Shown here piece by piece: positions 7,989 to 19,097 of a stretch of 64,000 nt of DNA; the first letter of the stretch is position 1, and every line of letters starts with the position of its first letter. A model generated the notes under the pieces. It worked only from the letters and a program-made list of their open reading frames with translations. It did no database searches and had not been told where the DNA came from. Source of the DNA: Allochromatium humboldtianum (GTDB lineage Bacteria > Pseudomonadota > Gammaproteobacteria > Chromatiales > Chromatiaceae); contig NZ_JABZEO010000011.1 in assembly GCF_013385175.1 (NCBI RefSeq), forward strand, positions 1-64,000, in the 5' to 3' direction. The position numbers and the translations under genes are program-made.

Positions 7989-8690
7989 CTAGCGGGCCGA
8001 CTGGGCCGACATGATGAAGCTGTTCGGACGCTCGGCGGCATAGAAACGCAGCACCTTGCGCACATAGTCCTGGGTCTCGGCATAGGGCGGGATCTGGCGG
8101 CCGTGCTTGATCACGGCGCCCTCGCCCGCGTTGTAGCCGGCGAGCGCAAGCTTGACGTCCTGATCGAACATGTCGAGCAGATCGCGCAGATAGGCCGAAC
8201 CGCCGCGGATGTTCTCGGCTGGATCGAAGCTGTCACGGACGCCGTAGCGCGCGGCCGTGCCCGGCATGAGCTGCATCAGCCCCTGGGCGCCGGCCCGCGA
8301 GACGGCCGCGGGATCGTAGGCCGACTCGGCGCGGATGACGGCATGGAGCAGACTCGGCGAGAGACCGTAGCGGCGCGCGTTGGCCAGGACGAGATGATGA
8401 TAGAGTTCGCGCCGCTGTGATTGCGATTGGCTGAGCTTCGGAGCGGGTTTGCTGGTGATGACACGCCCGCGCGCGGCGATGCTCGACTCCGATCGCGTCG
8501 TGACCTCGCGCGCGACCTTACGCGACTCGCGATGCCATTCGAGCCTGTAACGACTGCCCTGGAGCGGCGAGTCGGTGAAGTAGACGTTACCCGCCGCATC
8601 GACGTATTTGTAGATATCCGCCCGTGCCGTTCCCCAGGATGCAAGCGCAACGGCACCGAGCACCACGGCCAGCCTCAGCGTTCCATACAT
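7989..8690 (-). CDS. Lytic transglycosylase (SLT domain) with N-terminal DUF4124
   Basis: 233 residues from the ATG at 8690, with a cleavable-looking signal peptide (MYGTLRLAVVLGAVALASWG). A DUF4124-like segment (DIYKYVDAAGNVYFTDSP) follows, then a C-terminal SLT domain with the catalytic-glutamate motif HAVIRAESAYDP, the GLMQLMPGTA motif and LALAGYNAGEGAV. It would cleave peptidoglycan glycan strands in the periplasm, in growth or envelope turnover. It is a stand-alone gene transcribed towards the small 7764 gene. Confidence 0.9.
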   Translation of the reverse strand: MYGTLRLAVVLGAVALASWGTARADIYKYVDAAGNVYFTDSPLQGSRYRLEWHRESRKVAREVTTRSESSIAARGRVITSKPAPKLSQSQSQRRELYHHLVLANARRYGLSPSLLHAVIRAESAYDPAAVSRAGAQGLMQLMPGTAARYGVRDSFDPAENIRGGSAYLRDLLDMFDQDVKLALAGYNAGEGAVIKHGRQIPPYAETQDYVRKVLRFYAAERPNSFIMSAQSAR

Positions 8691-8937
8691 CCTCCAATCC
8701 CCCTTCGAGATTCGACGATCAGGACTAGCATAGTCCATTCGCGCCCTGAAATCAGCCTGAATCGCGCATACAGCCAACGTCATAACACGCGCCAACCGCC
8801 TGATTCCAAAGCCACTCGAAGTTCGATCAAATCGTGCTCAGGGCGCATCGCGGTTTGCTTTGAATCTCGATAGTTATGATTGGTTTCTAGTGTCAAGTAT
8901 AAAAATCGCATTGAAATTGAGATCGAACAAATTTTCA

Positions 8938-8966
8938 TTTGCCTCGGCTGTCGAGCGCACTATAAT
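8938..8966 (+). promoter_or_regulatory. Sigma-70-type promoter for the DUF882 gene
   Basis: A perfect -10 TATAAT (8961-8966) with a weak -35 TTTGCC (8938-8943) at 17-bp spacing, in an unusually A/T-rich part of the 321-bp gap between the transglycosylase and DUF882 genes. The start codon is 46 bp downstream, behind GGGGGGAAC. I see nothing else in this gap. Confidence 0.6.
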
Positions 8967-9011
8967 CGAGCCTCCAAACCGACTAACGTCACTAAATGTA
9001 CCGGGGGGAAC

Positions 9012-9554
9012 ATGAATCGACGTTACTTCCTAGGGATGGCGCTGTCCGCAGCCGCTGCTCCCGTCGCCGCCTCGCCCTTCTTCTCACGCCGCACGACCGA
9101 ACGTCCGCGTATCCTGTCTTTCCGCCATCTGCATACCGATGAATGGGTCGATGTCACCTATCGTATCGGCGACAGCTACCAGCGCCCCGCGCTGCAACGG
9201 CTGAACCATTTCTTCCGTGACTTCCGCACCGGCGACGTCACGAACATGGATCCGCAACTGTTCGACATCCTCTACGATCTCAAGCTCAGGCTCGGCGACA
9301 CCGACGCCCGCTTCGACATCATCAGCGCTTACCGCTCGCCCGCCACCAACGCGCGACTCAGAAAGACGTCCAGCGGCGTGGCCAAGAAAAGCCTGCATCT
9401 GCGCGGCCAGGCGATCGACGTGCGCTTGCCCGACCTCTCGACCCGTCGTCTGCGCGATGCCGCCGTGTCGCTCGGGCGTGGCGGCGTGGGTTACTACCGG
9501 CGCTCCGATTTCGTCCATCTCGACACGGGCGCGGTCCGCTCCTGGGGCGCCTGA
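9012..9554 (+). CDS. YcbK/DUF882-family peptidase-like protein (M15 type)
   Basis: 180 residues from the ATG at 9012, behind a GGGGGGAA site. A Tat-like signal (NRRYFLGMALSAAAA) is followed by the DUF882/peptidase M15 fold: SAYRSPATNARLR, then SLHLRGQAIDVRLP, then DFVHLDTG, which supply the His/Asp/His zinc-ligand pattern of D,D-/L,D-carboxypeptidases. It probably trims peptidoglycan cross-links in the periplasm. The size matches the family. Confidence 0.85.
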   Translation: MNRRYFLGMALSAAAAPVAASPFFSRRTTERPRILSFRHLHTDEWVDVTYRIGDSYQRPALQRLNHFFRDFRTGDVTNMDPQLFDILYDLKLRLGDTDARFDIISAYRSPATNARLRKTSSGVAKKSLHLRGQAIDVRLPDLSTRRLRDAAVSLGRGGVGYYRRSDFVHLDTGAVRSWGA

Positions 9555-9677
9555 GCGCTCCGAGCGAAACCCAAAGCGCGAAGGCGGTCGGCTCGAATCC
9601 CTCGACACCGACATTTCCGGCACACGTCAGTCGCCGAATCCCTTCGCGCACCCTGCCTCCACGACGCTCTCCCCCGC

Positions 9678-11489
9678 TCAACCCAGCGTGCGGAAACTGG
9701 CGCTGAGATCCGGTAGATCGACCTCGTTGACCGCGATCCTGAGCGACTGGTTGAGCGTCACGGCATCACGGACCCGAATACGTGTTTCTAGCGCCAGATC
9801 AGGCACCAGGATCACGGCCCGGCGTTCTTCGAGCGCCACCACCACGCCCTGCCCCTTCCAACCCGGATTCTCCTTGAGATAGACCAGCTTCCAGTGCTGG
9901 TTGGAAAGTCGTTCGCCGCGTCGCACCGCGATCGACGACTGTTCGGCCTCGCCGACGCGCTCCAGTACCTGGGCACGATCGAGCGGCGGCACGCCGTCCA
10001 GCCAGGCTCGGATCTGCTGATGGACCAGCAGATCGGAATAGCGCCGCAACGGACTGGTGGCGCGGGTGTAGCGCTCCAGCCCCAGACTGGCATGTCGGTC
10101 AGGCTCCAGCACCAGTCGCGTCGGCTTGAAGCCGCGCCGACGGGCATACATGCCGGCCAGATCCGTGCTTTCCTCGGCAGAGTCGGGCGGCGGCTGGACG
10201 GCGAAGGGGATGGCAATCTCGCGCTCCAGGCAGAAGCGGGCGGCGGCCTCGCCGGCCATCAGCATGGCATCCGTCACCAGCTCGCGGCTCATCAGCCGTG
10301 GCAGCGGGCGGATGTTGACCCGGCCGTCCTCGACCCGCACGCTGACCTCGGGAAGAGCCAGACGGCTGGCGCCCTGGGCGAAGCGGCGGGTGCGAAAGCG
10401 GTCGGTGAAGGCGCGCAGGGCGGCGAAGGGTTCCTCGTTCAGCCGGTGCTCGACGGCCTCATAGCTCAACCGCGTGACGCGCACCCAAGTGCGGTGGATC
10501 TCGATGTCGCGGATCTCACCGTCCGTGTCGCAGCGCAGGGCGAAGGAGAGCGCGGGAGAGACCTCCTGCAAGCCCAGCCCCAAACGCTCGGTCACAAGCC
10601 CGGGAAGCATGTTGACCACGCCCTCGGGCAGATAGAGGTTCGAGCCGCGCGCGCGTGCCTCGCGTTCCAGCTCGCTGTCCGGACGCACCAGAGCGCCGAC
10701 GTCGGCGACATGGACCCAGAGGCGGTCGCCATCCAGGCTCAGGGCATCGTCGGGGTCTTGATTGCCCTCGTCGTCGATGGCATAGGCCGGCAGATGGGTG
10801 AGGTCGAGCCGGGTCTCTTCGTCGAGATCCGGGACCGGCAGTTCGATGTCGGTGATCGGGGCGCCGCAGCGGCGCGGATGCGGATTGTGACGCTCGGGCC
10901 AGTGTCCGACCTGGATCAGGGCGCGATGGGCGCTCTCCGGAGTCTGCGGATGACCGAGCGCTTCCAGGATGCGGCTGTGCTCGGACTGACCGAGCGCCAG
11001 ACGCTCGACCTCGCTGAGCCGGTGGACATCCTCGGGCGCCGGGCGCGCGGCGGCCATGCGTTCGAGGAAGGCGCGCCAGTCGCGCTCGGCGGCTTCCTTG
11101 GCGGCGCGCTCGGCCTGCTCGCGCTCGACGACTTCGCGCGGGCGGACCTGGATCGACTCGGGTGTGCCGACGAAGGCCAGCCCCTCGGCGACCTGCTGCC
11201 AGACAGCCCAGGCGCTCGCCGGCGTGTAAGCGTCGAAGGCCAGTTCGGCCAGTTCGCGCAGAGTGGTCTCGCCGCCTTCCAGTAGCTCCCAGGCGGCGTT
11301 CAGTTCGCCCTCCAGCGGCGCCAGCTCGGACAACCGGCGCAGCGGCCCCGGATGCAGCAGTTCGATGTCCTTGGGCCGGACGCGCTTGGTCTGACCGCCC
11401 TCCAGCTCGATCTCGATCTTCTCGCCGAGCGCGGCCACGCGCGCCGGCCGGCTCTTGTAGAGCACCAGACTATCGAGGGGCGGTGTCAC
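9678..11489 (-). CDS. RNB-domain (RNase II/R family) exoribonuclease
   Basis: 603 residues from a GTG at 11489. The RNB core is clear: LPAYAIDDEGNQDPDDALSL holds the acidic metal-binding cluster, and RATSPLRRYSDLLVHQQI is the conserved C-terminal RNB block. The N-terminal segment (VLYKSRPARVAALGEKIEI) looks like a small beta domain, not a standard double cold-shock pair, as in several short RNase II-like proteins. It would degrade RNA 3' to 5'. An ATG at 11537 is possible but lies on the promoter -10 box, so the GTG is preferred. Confidence 0.85.
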   Translation of the reverse strand: MTPPLDSLVLYKSRPARVAALGEKIEIELEGGQTKRVRPKDIELLHPGPLRRLSELAPLEGELNAAWELLEGGETTLRELAELAFDAYTPASAWAVWQQVAEGLAFVGTPESIQVRPREVVEREQAERAAKEAAERDWRAFLERMAAARPAPEDVHRLSEVERLALGQSEHSRILEALGHPQTPESAHRALIQVGHWPERHNPHPRRCGAPITDIELPVPDLDEETRLDLTHLPAYAIDDEGNQDPDDALSLDGDRLWVHVADVGALVRPDSELEREARARGSNLYLPEGVVNMLPGLVTERLGLGLQEVSPALSFALRCDTDGEIRDIEIHRTWVRVTRLSYEAVEHRLNEEPFAALRAFTDRFRTRRFAQGASRLALPEVSVRVEDGRVNIRPLPRLMSRELVTDAMLMAGEAAARFCLEREIAIPFAVQPPPDSAEESTDLAGMYARRRGFKPTRLVLEPDRHASLGLERYTRATSPLRRYSDLLVHQQIRAWLDGVPPLDRAQVLERVGEAEQSSIAVRRGERLSNQHWKLVYLKENPGWKGQGVVVALEERRAVILVPDLALETRIRVRDAVTLNQSLRIAVNEVDLPDLSASFRTLG

Positions 11490-11532
11490 TTGATGTGTCG
11501 GCAAAGCGCTGTTATCTCCGGTGGAACCGCAT

Positions 11533-11560
11533 GTCATACTGGACGCGGCTTAGATGTCTA
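11533..11560 (-). promoter_or_regulatory. Promoter of the RNB nuclease gene
   Basis: On the minus strand TAGACA (11555-11560) and TATGAC (11533-11538) are separated by 16 bp, five and four matches to the sigma-70 hexamers. Transcription from here would start downstream of the ATG at 11537, which supports the GTG at 11489 as the start. Confidence 0.45.
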
Positions 11561-11577
11561 TTTTCGAGGTCCATATC

Positions 11578-12602
11578 ATGATGCATCAATGGCGAGACTT
11601 CCTGACCGCCGGCACGGCGTCCATCGACGCCCAGGGGCGCGTCCAGTTCCCGGAACCGGCGACGCCCACGGACGGCCGGCTGTTCGATCTCTCGCATCTC
11701 GGGCTGATCGCGGCGCGCGGTGCGGACGCAGCGAGCTTTCTGCAGGGACAGCTCACGAACGACATTCGCGAGCTGTCGGCCAGTCATACCCAACTCAGCG
11801 CGCATTGCAGCCAGAAGGGGCGCATTTTGACGCTGTTTCGCGTCCTGCGTCTGGGCGAGACGATCTATCTCCAGACGCCGATGGAGCGCGTGACCGAGAG
11901 CATCCAGCGCCTGAGCCGCTTCATCCTGCGCGCCAAGGTCACGCTGAACGATGCCAGTGACGAGCTGATCCGCATCGGGCTGGCAGGCGAGACGGCTCCG
12001 GCACTACTCGCTGCTCAGGGTCTGCCAGTGCCCGAGCGCGACAATGGGCTGGTTCAGTCTGATGACGTCGCCGTGATCCGGATTCCCGGCCCCACGCCAC
12101 GTTTCGAACTGATCGGCCCCTTCGAGCCGCTGCGTAGGCTCTGGGAGGCGCTCGCGCCCCAGGCCACGCCCGCCAACGCCGCCGACTGGACCCGGCTCGA
12201 CATCCAGGCTGGCCTGCCGAACGTCTATGACCGGACGGTCGAGACCTTCGTGCCCCAGATGCTCAATCTGCAACTCATCGACGGCGTGAGCTTCAACAAG
12301 GGTTGCTATACCGGCCAGGAAGTCGTCGCACGCATGCAGTTCCTCGGCAAGCTCAAGCGGCGCATGTATCTGGCCGAGATCGAGCGCGACGTTCCGCCTG
12401 AGCCTGGCGATGAACTCTCGGCCGCCTCCAGCGCCTCGCAACAGACGGAAGGCTGGGTAGTCGATGCCTGTCCGATCGGCGACCGGCGCCATGCCCTGCT
12501 GGTCGTCACCGAGAGTGCTGCCGTCGACAGCGGTTGCGACATCCGGCTCGGGGTCGGTGGGCCGGTGCTCAGCTTGCGCGAGCCGCCTTACGGGTTTGCG
12601 GC

Positions 12603-12606
<4 letters not shown>
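11578..12606 (+). CDS. ygfZ: Folate-binding YgfZ-type Fe-S cluster repair/assembly protein
   Basis: 342 residues. The signature KGCYTGQE, with its conserved Cys, is present about three-quarters along, and the N-terminal half has the GcvT-like fold ([10 protein letters not shown]). YgfZ uses a folate to help build or repair Fe-S clusters in a subset of enzymes such as MiaB. The ATG at 11578 follows GAGG by 9 nt and matches the usual start; an ATG at 11554 overlaps the divergent promoter. The 3' end overlaps the end of lysS by 4 bp, tail to tail. Confidence 0.92.
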
Positions 12607-14120
<1,514 letters not shown>

Positions 14121-14208
14121 CGGATTGGGAGTCTCCAGGTGATCCGGCGATCAGCCGGCGGCCTGGGTCGGCGGCCGGCTGATCGCGCTGGCTGAAACGG
14201 ACAGCGGT

Positions 14209-15307
14209 TCAAAGCCCGCTCTTGAGGCTGGCTTCGATGAAGGGGTCGAGATTGCCGTCGAGCACGCCCTGGGTGTTGGCGATCTCCACCCCGGTGCGCA
14301 GATCCTTGATGCGCGACTGGTCGAGCACATAAGAACGGATCTGGCTGCCCCAGCCGATGTCGGACTTGGTCTCTTCCAGCGCCTGCTGGCTGGCGCGGCG
14401 CTTCTGCATCTCCAGCTCATAGAGCTTGGACTTGAGCTGCTTCATCGCCTGATCCTTGTTCTTGTGCTGCGAACGGTCGTTCTGACACTGGACCACGATG
14501 CCGGTCGGGTTGTGGGTGATACGCACCGCCGACTCGGTCCGGTTGACGTGCTGACCGCCGGCGCCGCTGGCGCGATAGACGTCGATGCGCAGGTCGGCCG
14601 GGTTGATCTCGATCTCGACCGAGTCGTCGACCTCGGGCGAGACGAACACCGACGAGAAGGACGTATGCCGCCGGTTGCCCGAATCGAAGGGCGACTTGCG
14701 CACCAGACGGTGCACGCCGATCTCGGTGCGCAGCCAGCCGAAGGCATAATCGCCCTCGAACTTGACGGTGGCCGACTTGATGCCCGCCACTTCGCCCGCC
14801 GAGACCTCCATCAGCTCGGTCTTAAAGCCGCGCCGCTCGCCCCAGCGCAGATACATGCGCAGCAGCATCTCGGCCCAGTCCTGCGCCTCGGTGCCGCCCG
14901 AGCCGGCCTGGATGTCGACGAAGGCGTTGCAGGCGTCCATCTCGCCGGAGAACATGCGCCTGAACTCCAGCTCGGACACGCGCGCCTCGTGCTCCTTGAG
15001 ATCCGCCGCCAGCGAGGCGATGGTGTCCTCGTCGGATTCCTCGGCGGCGAGCGCGAGCAGATCGTCGGCGTCAGCGAGCGCGCCGGTCAACTCGTCGATT
15101 GTGAGTACCACGGCTTCCAGCGTGGCGCGCTCGCGCCCCAACGCCTGGGCGCGGCCCGGATCGTTCCAGATGGTCGGATCCTCCAGTTCGCGCAGAACCT
15201 CGGTCAGCCGATCCTTGCGTTCGGCGTAGTCAAAGATACCCCCTGAGGGACTCGACACGTCCCTTCAGGTCGGCGATTTGATGGGCGATCGGATTGATGT
15301 CGAGCAT
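14209..15307 (-). CDS. prfB: Peptide chain release factor 2 with programmed +1 frameshift
   Basis: Translation starts at the ATG at 15307 ([15 protein letters not shown]), reads 25 codons to CTT, meets an in-frame TGA (15230-15232) and shifts +1 to continue from GAC, giving 365 residues, the same length as the E. coli protein. The GGQ motif ([10 protein letters not shown]) that triggers peptide release and the stop-codon-recognising SPF motif ([12 protein letters not shown]) are intact. A call beginning only at 15258 misses the true N-terminus. RF2 ends translation at UGA and UAA and limits its own synthesis through this frameshift. Confidence 0.96.
15229..15244 (-). promoter_or_regulatory. 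prfB autoregulatory frameshift site
   Basis: On the minus strand the sequence AGGGGGTATCTTTGAC occurs: an internal Shine-Dalgarno-like AGGGGG (15239-15244), 3 nt, the slippery CTT and the TGA stop followed by C. It is identical to the E. coli RF2 site. Low RF2 lets the ribosome slip +1 at CUU; high RF2 terminates. Confidence 0.95.
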
Positions 15308-15410
15308 GAGCAGTCCCGGCCGGATAAAAGTTTGAGATCATAACCCGTCGTCACACGGGCTTTCCAGTGATGGCGAAGCGTGAATGCCAACGCCCGCTGA
15401 CGACGGGCGT

Positions 15411-16367
15411 TCAGACGAAGGCCGCGCGGAACGCCTCCATGAAGGCGTCGTAATCGGCCTCGGGCAGATGGTTGATGCCGGCCGCGCCCGTGCGCCCGCC
15501 TCCGGTCGGGAAGCGACGGCAGAGCTGGTCGGCGCCCTGAGGACGGGCCACCGGAGCGCGGACACTGACCAGAAAGCCGCCCGCGCTCAGGCGCGTGAGG
15601 ATGGCGTGCGCCTGTTCGGGCGCCGCCTGAGCCAGTTCATTGGCATAGACACCGCTCGCGCGCCGCGCCCAGGGTTCGGCCGGCAGGATGACGAGACGAT
15701 GCCGGTCGTCCTCGTATTCGGACTTCAGTGCGCGTGCGCATGCCATGTCATCGGCATAGCCGTCGCGCAGATGCGCGAAGGCTGCCTCTTCGTTGATGAA
15801 GTCGAACGGATCGGCGTAGGGCTGGAGACGTCGATAGAGTGCATCCGGCGCAAAGTGCAGATCCTCGATACTGGGGCCGTAACCGTTGTAGTTGAGGCAG
15901 ATCCCCAGCTCGCGCAGGCGCTCGACCTCGAGCGCGTCCAGACCCAGCGACTCGGCTGCACGCCGCGCCGAGCGATTGAGATTGTCACCGAAGGCGCCGA
16001 CCACGGCCCAGGCCCGCGCCCGTCCATCGAGATAGGCATCGACCAGCAGACTGGTGCAGACCTCGGGCCGCATGTCCAGATGCGCACTCAGCCCCGGATG
16101 CTCCGGGATCTCACCGGGAAAATGATGATCGAAATAGGTCACACGGACGCCGGCCTCCAGCAGAGCACGCAGTGCCACGCCATTCTTTTCCATCGAGAGG
16201 TCGAGCACGGTCACTGACTCGGCCTCACCCACGGGAACACGCCCGAGCAGATCGATCTCCCGCTTGGGGCCGGTCACGAGCCGGGTGTCGAGCGGCTCGA
16301 TCAGCCGCAATTGATGCAGGGCGCACAGCCCGTCGGCATCGCCATTGAAAACGTCGTATCGGCTCAT
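15411..16367 (-). CDS. DHH-family phosphoesterase-like protein
   Basis: 318 residues from the ATG at 16367. Seen: an N-terminal DVFNGDADGLCALHQL (the D-x-D metal motif), VLDLSMEKNG, and YFDHHFPGE, the DHH motif of the family. A C-terminal Gly-rich stretch (FPTGGGRTGAAGI) resembles a DHHA1-type substrate-binding element. Relatives include nanoRNases and pyrophosphatases; the substrate here is unknown. The 103-bp gap to prfB contains an imperfect GC hairpin without a T-run. Confidence 0.78.
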   Translation of the reverse strand: MSRYDVFNGDADGLCALHQLRLIEPLDTRLVTGPKREIDLLGRVPVGEAESVTVLDLSMEKNGVALRALLEAGVRVTYFDHHFPGEIPEHPGLSAHLDMRPEVCTSLLVDAYLDGRARAWAVVGAFGDNLNRSARRAAESLGLDALEVERLRELGICLNYNGYGPSIEDLHFAPDALYRRLQPYADPFDFINEEAAFAHLRDGYADDMACARALKSEYEDDRHRLVILPAEPWARRASGVYANELAQAAPEQAHAILTRLSAGGFLVSVRAPVARPQGADQLCRRFPTGGGRTGAAGINHLPEADYDAFMEAFRAAFV

Positions 16368-16653
16368 GCAAATCTCTAATCGAATCATGTGCAAGCGTCG
16401 CATCGCCATCAGGCTGACGCGTGCGAACGCGCACGACTCTACAACACTCCGGCCGCGATCCAAAGCATCGCGCCATTGCCCGACCACGCCGCTACCATTA
16501 GACTTAGGGATCGACCTGACACAGACGTCGCTGGAATCCGTCGGACAGTCCGCGTTCGGACCGGACCAGCCGCCTCCCGACATCGTTCCAATCCGCGTCG
16601 AATTCCGACTCTAAACTCCCATTATCAAACGCCCCATTTCGTTAGGAGCCCGC

Positions 16654-17082
16654 ATGGCTATTGAGCGCACCCTTTCCATCATCAAGCCGAACGCCGTCGC
16701 CAAGGACGCCATCGGCGCCATCCTCGGCCGCTTCGAGGCCGCCGGTCTCAAGATCGTCGCGGCGCGCATGCTGCACATGAGCCGCGAGCAGGCCAGCGCC
16801 TTCTACGCCATCCATCAGGGCAAGCCCTTCTTCGACGAACTGGTCGATTTCATGATCTCCGGCCCGGTGATGGTGCAGGTGCTGGAGGGCGAGGACGCCG
16901 TGGCCAAGAACCGCGAGATCATGGGCGCCACCAACCCGGCCCAGGCCGCACCCGGCACCATCCGCGCCGACTTCGCCGACTCCTTCACCGAGAACGCCGC
17001 GCACGGCTCGGACTCGCCCGAGAACGCCGCCGTCGAAATCGCTTTCTTCTTCCCCGAGGGCGTCTGCCCCCGCACCCGCTGA
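16654..17082 (+). CDS. ndk: Nucleoside diphosphate kinase
   Basis: 142 residues, standard length. [12 protein letters not shown] opens the protein, and the active-site histidine lies in NAAHGSDS. It balances nucleoside triphosphate pools using a phospho-histidine intermediate. A TAGGAG site precedes the ATG. The 286-bp upstream gap holds no gene I can support. It begins the conserved ndk-rlmN-pilW-rodZ-hisS-yfgM-bamB-der run. Confidence 0.97.
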   Translation: MAIERTLSIIKPNAVAKDAIGAILGRFEAAGLKIVAARMLHMSREQASAFYAIHQGKPFFDELVDFMISGPVMVQVLEGEDAVAKNREIMGATNPAQAAPGTIRADFADSFTENAAHGSDSPENAAVEIAFFFPEGVCPRTR

Positions 17083-17102
17083 TCGAGACGATCAGGACTG
17101 CC

Positions 17103-18200
17103 ATGAGCGCCACGCAAGCCAAACCCAATCCGCTCGACCTCGACCTCGCCGGTTGCGAGTCGCTGGTGACGGCGCTCGGCTTCAAGGCGTTCCATGGCCG
17201 CAATCTCTTCAAGTGGATGCACAAGCATGGCGTCGTCGACTTCGACGCCATGACCGATCTGCCCAAGAGCCTGCGCACCGTCCTGCTCGATACGGTCGAG
17301 ATCCGGCTGCCGCGCATCCTCCAGACCCATCCCTCCGCCGACGGCACCGTCAAGTGGGTGATGGCGCTGGACGACGGGCAACGGGTCGAGACCGTGTTCA
17401 TCCCCGAGGGCAAGCGCAGCACCATCTGCGTGTCCTCGCAGGTCGGCTGTGCGCTCGAATGCGCCTTCTGCGCCACCGCGCGCCAGGGCTTCAACCGCAA
17501 CCTGAGCGTCGCCGAGATCATCGGTCAGGTCTGGCATGCCGCGCGCCAGCTCGGCGCCGCACCGACCAACGTGGTCATGATGGGCATGGGCGAGCCGCTG
17601 GCCAACTTCGAGGCGGCGGTCAAGGCCATGGACGTCATGCAGGACGATCTGGCCTACATGCTGGCCAAGCAGCGCGTGACCCTGAGCACCTCGGGCATCG
17701 TGCCCAACATCTACCGGCTGCGCGAGGTCAGCGACGTCTCCCTGGCCGTCTCGCTGCACGCGCCCAACGATGCACTGCGCGATGAGCTGGTGCCGATCAA
17801 CCGCAAGTATCCGCTCGCCGAGCTGATTCCCGCCTGCAAGCACTATGTCGCCGGCGACAAGCGGCGCAAAGTGACCTGGGAATACGTGATGCTCGACGGC
17901 ATCAACGACAGCCCGGCTCACGCCAAGCAGCTCATCCGGCTGCTCGAAGGCGTGCCGTCCAAAGTCAATCTGATTCCCTTCAACCCCTTCACCGGCAGCG
18001 ATTTCGGCACCTCGCCGCCGGATCGGGTCGAGACCTTCCGCGAGCGGCTGGCCCGTTCGGGGATCTTCGCCATGACGCGCAAGACCCGTGGCGATGAGAT
18101 CGCCGCCGCCTGCGGACAACTGGTCGGGCGTGTCCAGGATCGTACCGGACGGCTCGGGCGCGTCCGGGTCGAGACGGACACGCGGGCGGGTCTGCGATGA
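17103..18200 (+). CDS. rlmN: Dual-specificity 23S rRNA/tRNA adenine-C2 methyltransferase
   Basis: 365 residues. The radical-SAM motif [15 protein letters not shown] (CxxxCxxC), the GMGEPLANF motif and a C-terminal Cys region needed for the methyl-transfer mechanism are present. RlmN methylates A2503 of 23S rRNA and A37 of some tRNAs. An AGGA site lies 6 nt before the ATG; the stop overlaps the pilW start (ATGA). Confidence 0.96.
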   Translation: MSATQAKPNPLDLDLAGCESLVTALGFKAFHGRNLFKWMHKHGVVDFDAMTDLPKSLRTVLLDTVEIRLPRILQTHPSADGTVKWVMALDDGQRVETVFIPEGKRSTICVSSQVGCALECAFCATARQGFNRNLSVAEIIGQVWHAARQLGAAPTNVVMMGMGEPLANFEAAVKAMDVMQDDLAYMLAKQRVTLSTSGIVPNIYRLREVSDVSLAVSLHAPNDALRDELVPINRKYPLAELIPACKHYVAGDKRRKVTWEYVMLDGINDSPAHAKQLIRLLEGVPSKVNLIPFNPFTGSDFGTSPPDRVETFRERLARSGIFAMTRKTRGDEIAAACGQLVGRVQDRTGRLGRVRVETDTRAGLR

Positions 18201-18985
18201 CGCTGCACGGATTCGCTCCACGCCTGCCGCTGGTGCTCGGCCTCTGCCTGACGCTGCTGGCCTGTGGCGGCAAGTCGCCCCTGAAAACGGGCGACACGGA
18301 ACTGGGCCTGACCCCGGATGACAGTCCGGCCAAGCTCTATGTCGATCTGGCCAAGGAATACCATCGGCTGGGACAGACCGAGGTCGCCCTGCGCCGTGCC
18401 CAACAGGCCGTCAAGACCGATGACAAATATGCACCGGCGCACGTCTGGCTGGCTTTCCTGCTCGAACAGTTGCAGCAGACCGACGAGGCGGCCAAGCACT
18501 ATGAGCGCGCCATCCGGCTCGCCCCGAACAACCCGGACGTGCTCAATGCCTACGGCTCCTTCCTGTGCAATCAGCGCCGTTATGCCGAGGCCGATGCCCA
18601 GTTCGTCAAGGCCGCCGCCAACCCCGTCTACGCCGCGCCCTGGATCGCCCTGACCAATGCCGGCAACTGCGCCGTCGAGGCGGGTGACACGACTAAAGCC
18701 GAGACCCATTACCGTGCGGCCCTACAGGCGAACGCCGGTTTCGGCGCACCGCTGGCCAGTCTCGCCGAGCTGACGATGAAGCGCGGCGACGCCAAGGGCG
18801 CCAAGGACTACATCGACCGTTATTTCAAACCGGAGACGGTGCGCACGCCTGCCGCCTCACGCACCGCCCTCCAGGTCGGTATCGAGGCCGAGCGCGCGCT
18901 CGGCAACCGCAAGCGCGCCGCCTTCTATCAAGACGCCCTGAAAAAGAACTTCCCCGACCCGGCGACGACGGGCCGCGTCCCCTAG
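18197..18985 (+). CDS. pilW: Type IV pilus biogenesis/stability lipoprotein with TPR repeats
   Basis: 262 residues. A lipoprotein signal ([12 protein letters not shown], lipobox LLAC) is followed by repeated TPR units beginning near [20 protein letters not shown]. PilW/PilF is the outer-membrane pilotin that helps assemble the PilQ secretin. Position between rlmN and rodZ is the conserved context and supports the call. Confidence 0.9.
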   Translation: MTLHGFAPRLPLVLGLCLTLLACGGKSPLKTGDTELGLTPDDSPAKLYVDLAKEYHRLGQTEVALRRAQQAVKTDDKYAPAHVWLAFLLEQLQQTDEAAKHYERAIRLAPNNPDVLNAYGSFLCNQRRYAEADAQFVKAAANPVYAAPWIALTNAGNCAVEAGDTTKAETHYRAALQANAGFGAPLASLAELTMKRGDAKGAKDYIDRYFKPETVRTPAASRTALQVGIEAERALGNRKRAAFYQDALKKNFPDPATTGRVP

Positions 18986-19097
18986 ATGACCAAGACGAGA
19001 CCGACCAGGCCGCCTCCTTGGCGTTCGCCGCCGGCCGATCCCGCGAATCGCCCAGTCAAGTGATACCGCACTTTGAAAACCGACCATTGATCACGCC

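Noticed and set aside
9575-9625. tRNA-like fragment after the DUF882 gene (contains CTCGAATCCC and ACACCGACA)
   Set aside because: It has no D-arm or acceptor partner and its T-stem does not pair; at most a decayed tRNA end.
14464-15246. Plus-strand frame of 260 codons opposite prfB
   Set aside because: Antisense shadow of a strongly conserved gene.
15389-15411. GC hairpin at the end of the DHH gene as a terminator
   Set aside because: No T-run follows on either strand; not supported as a rho-independent terminator.
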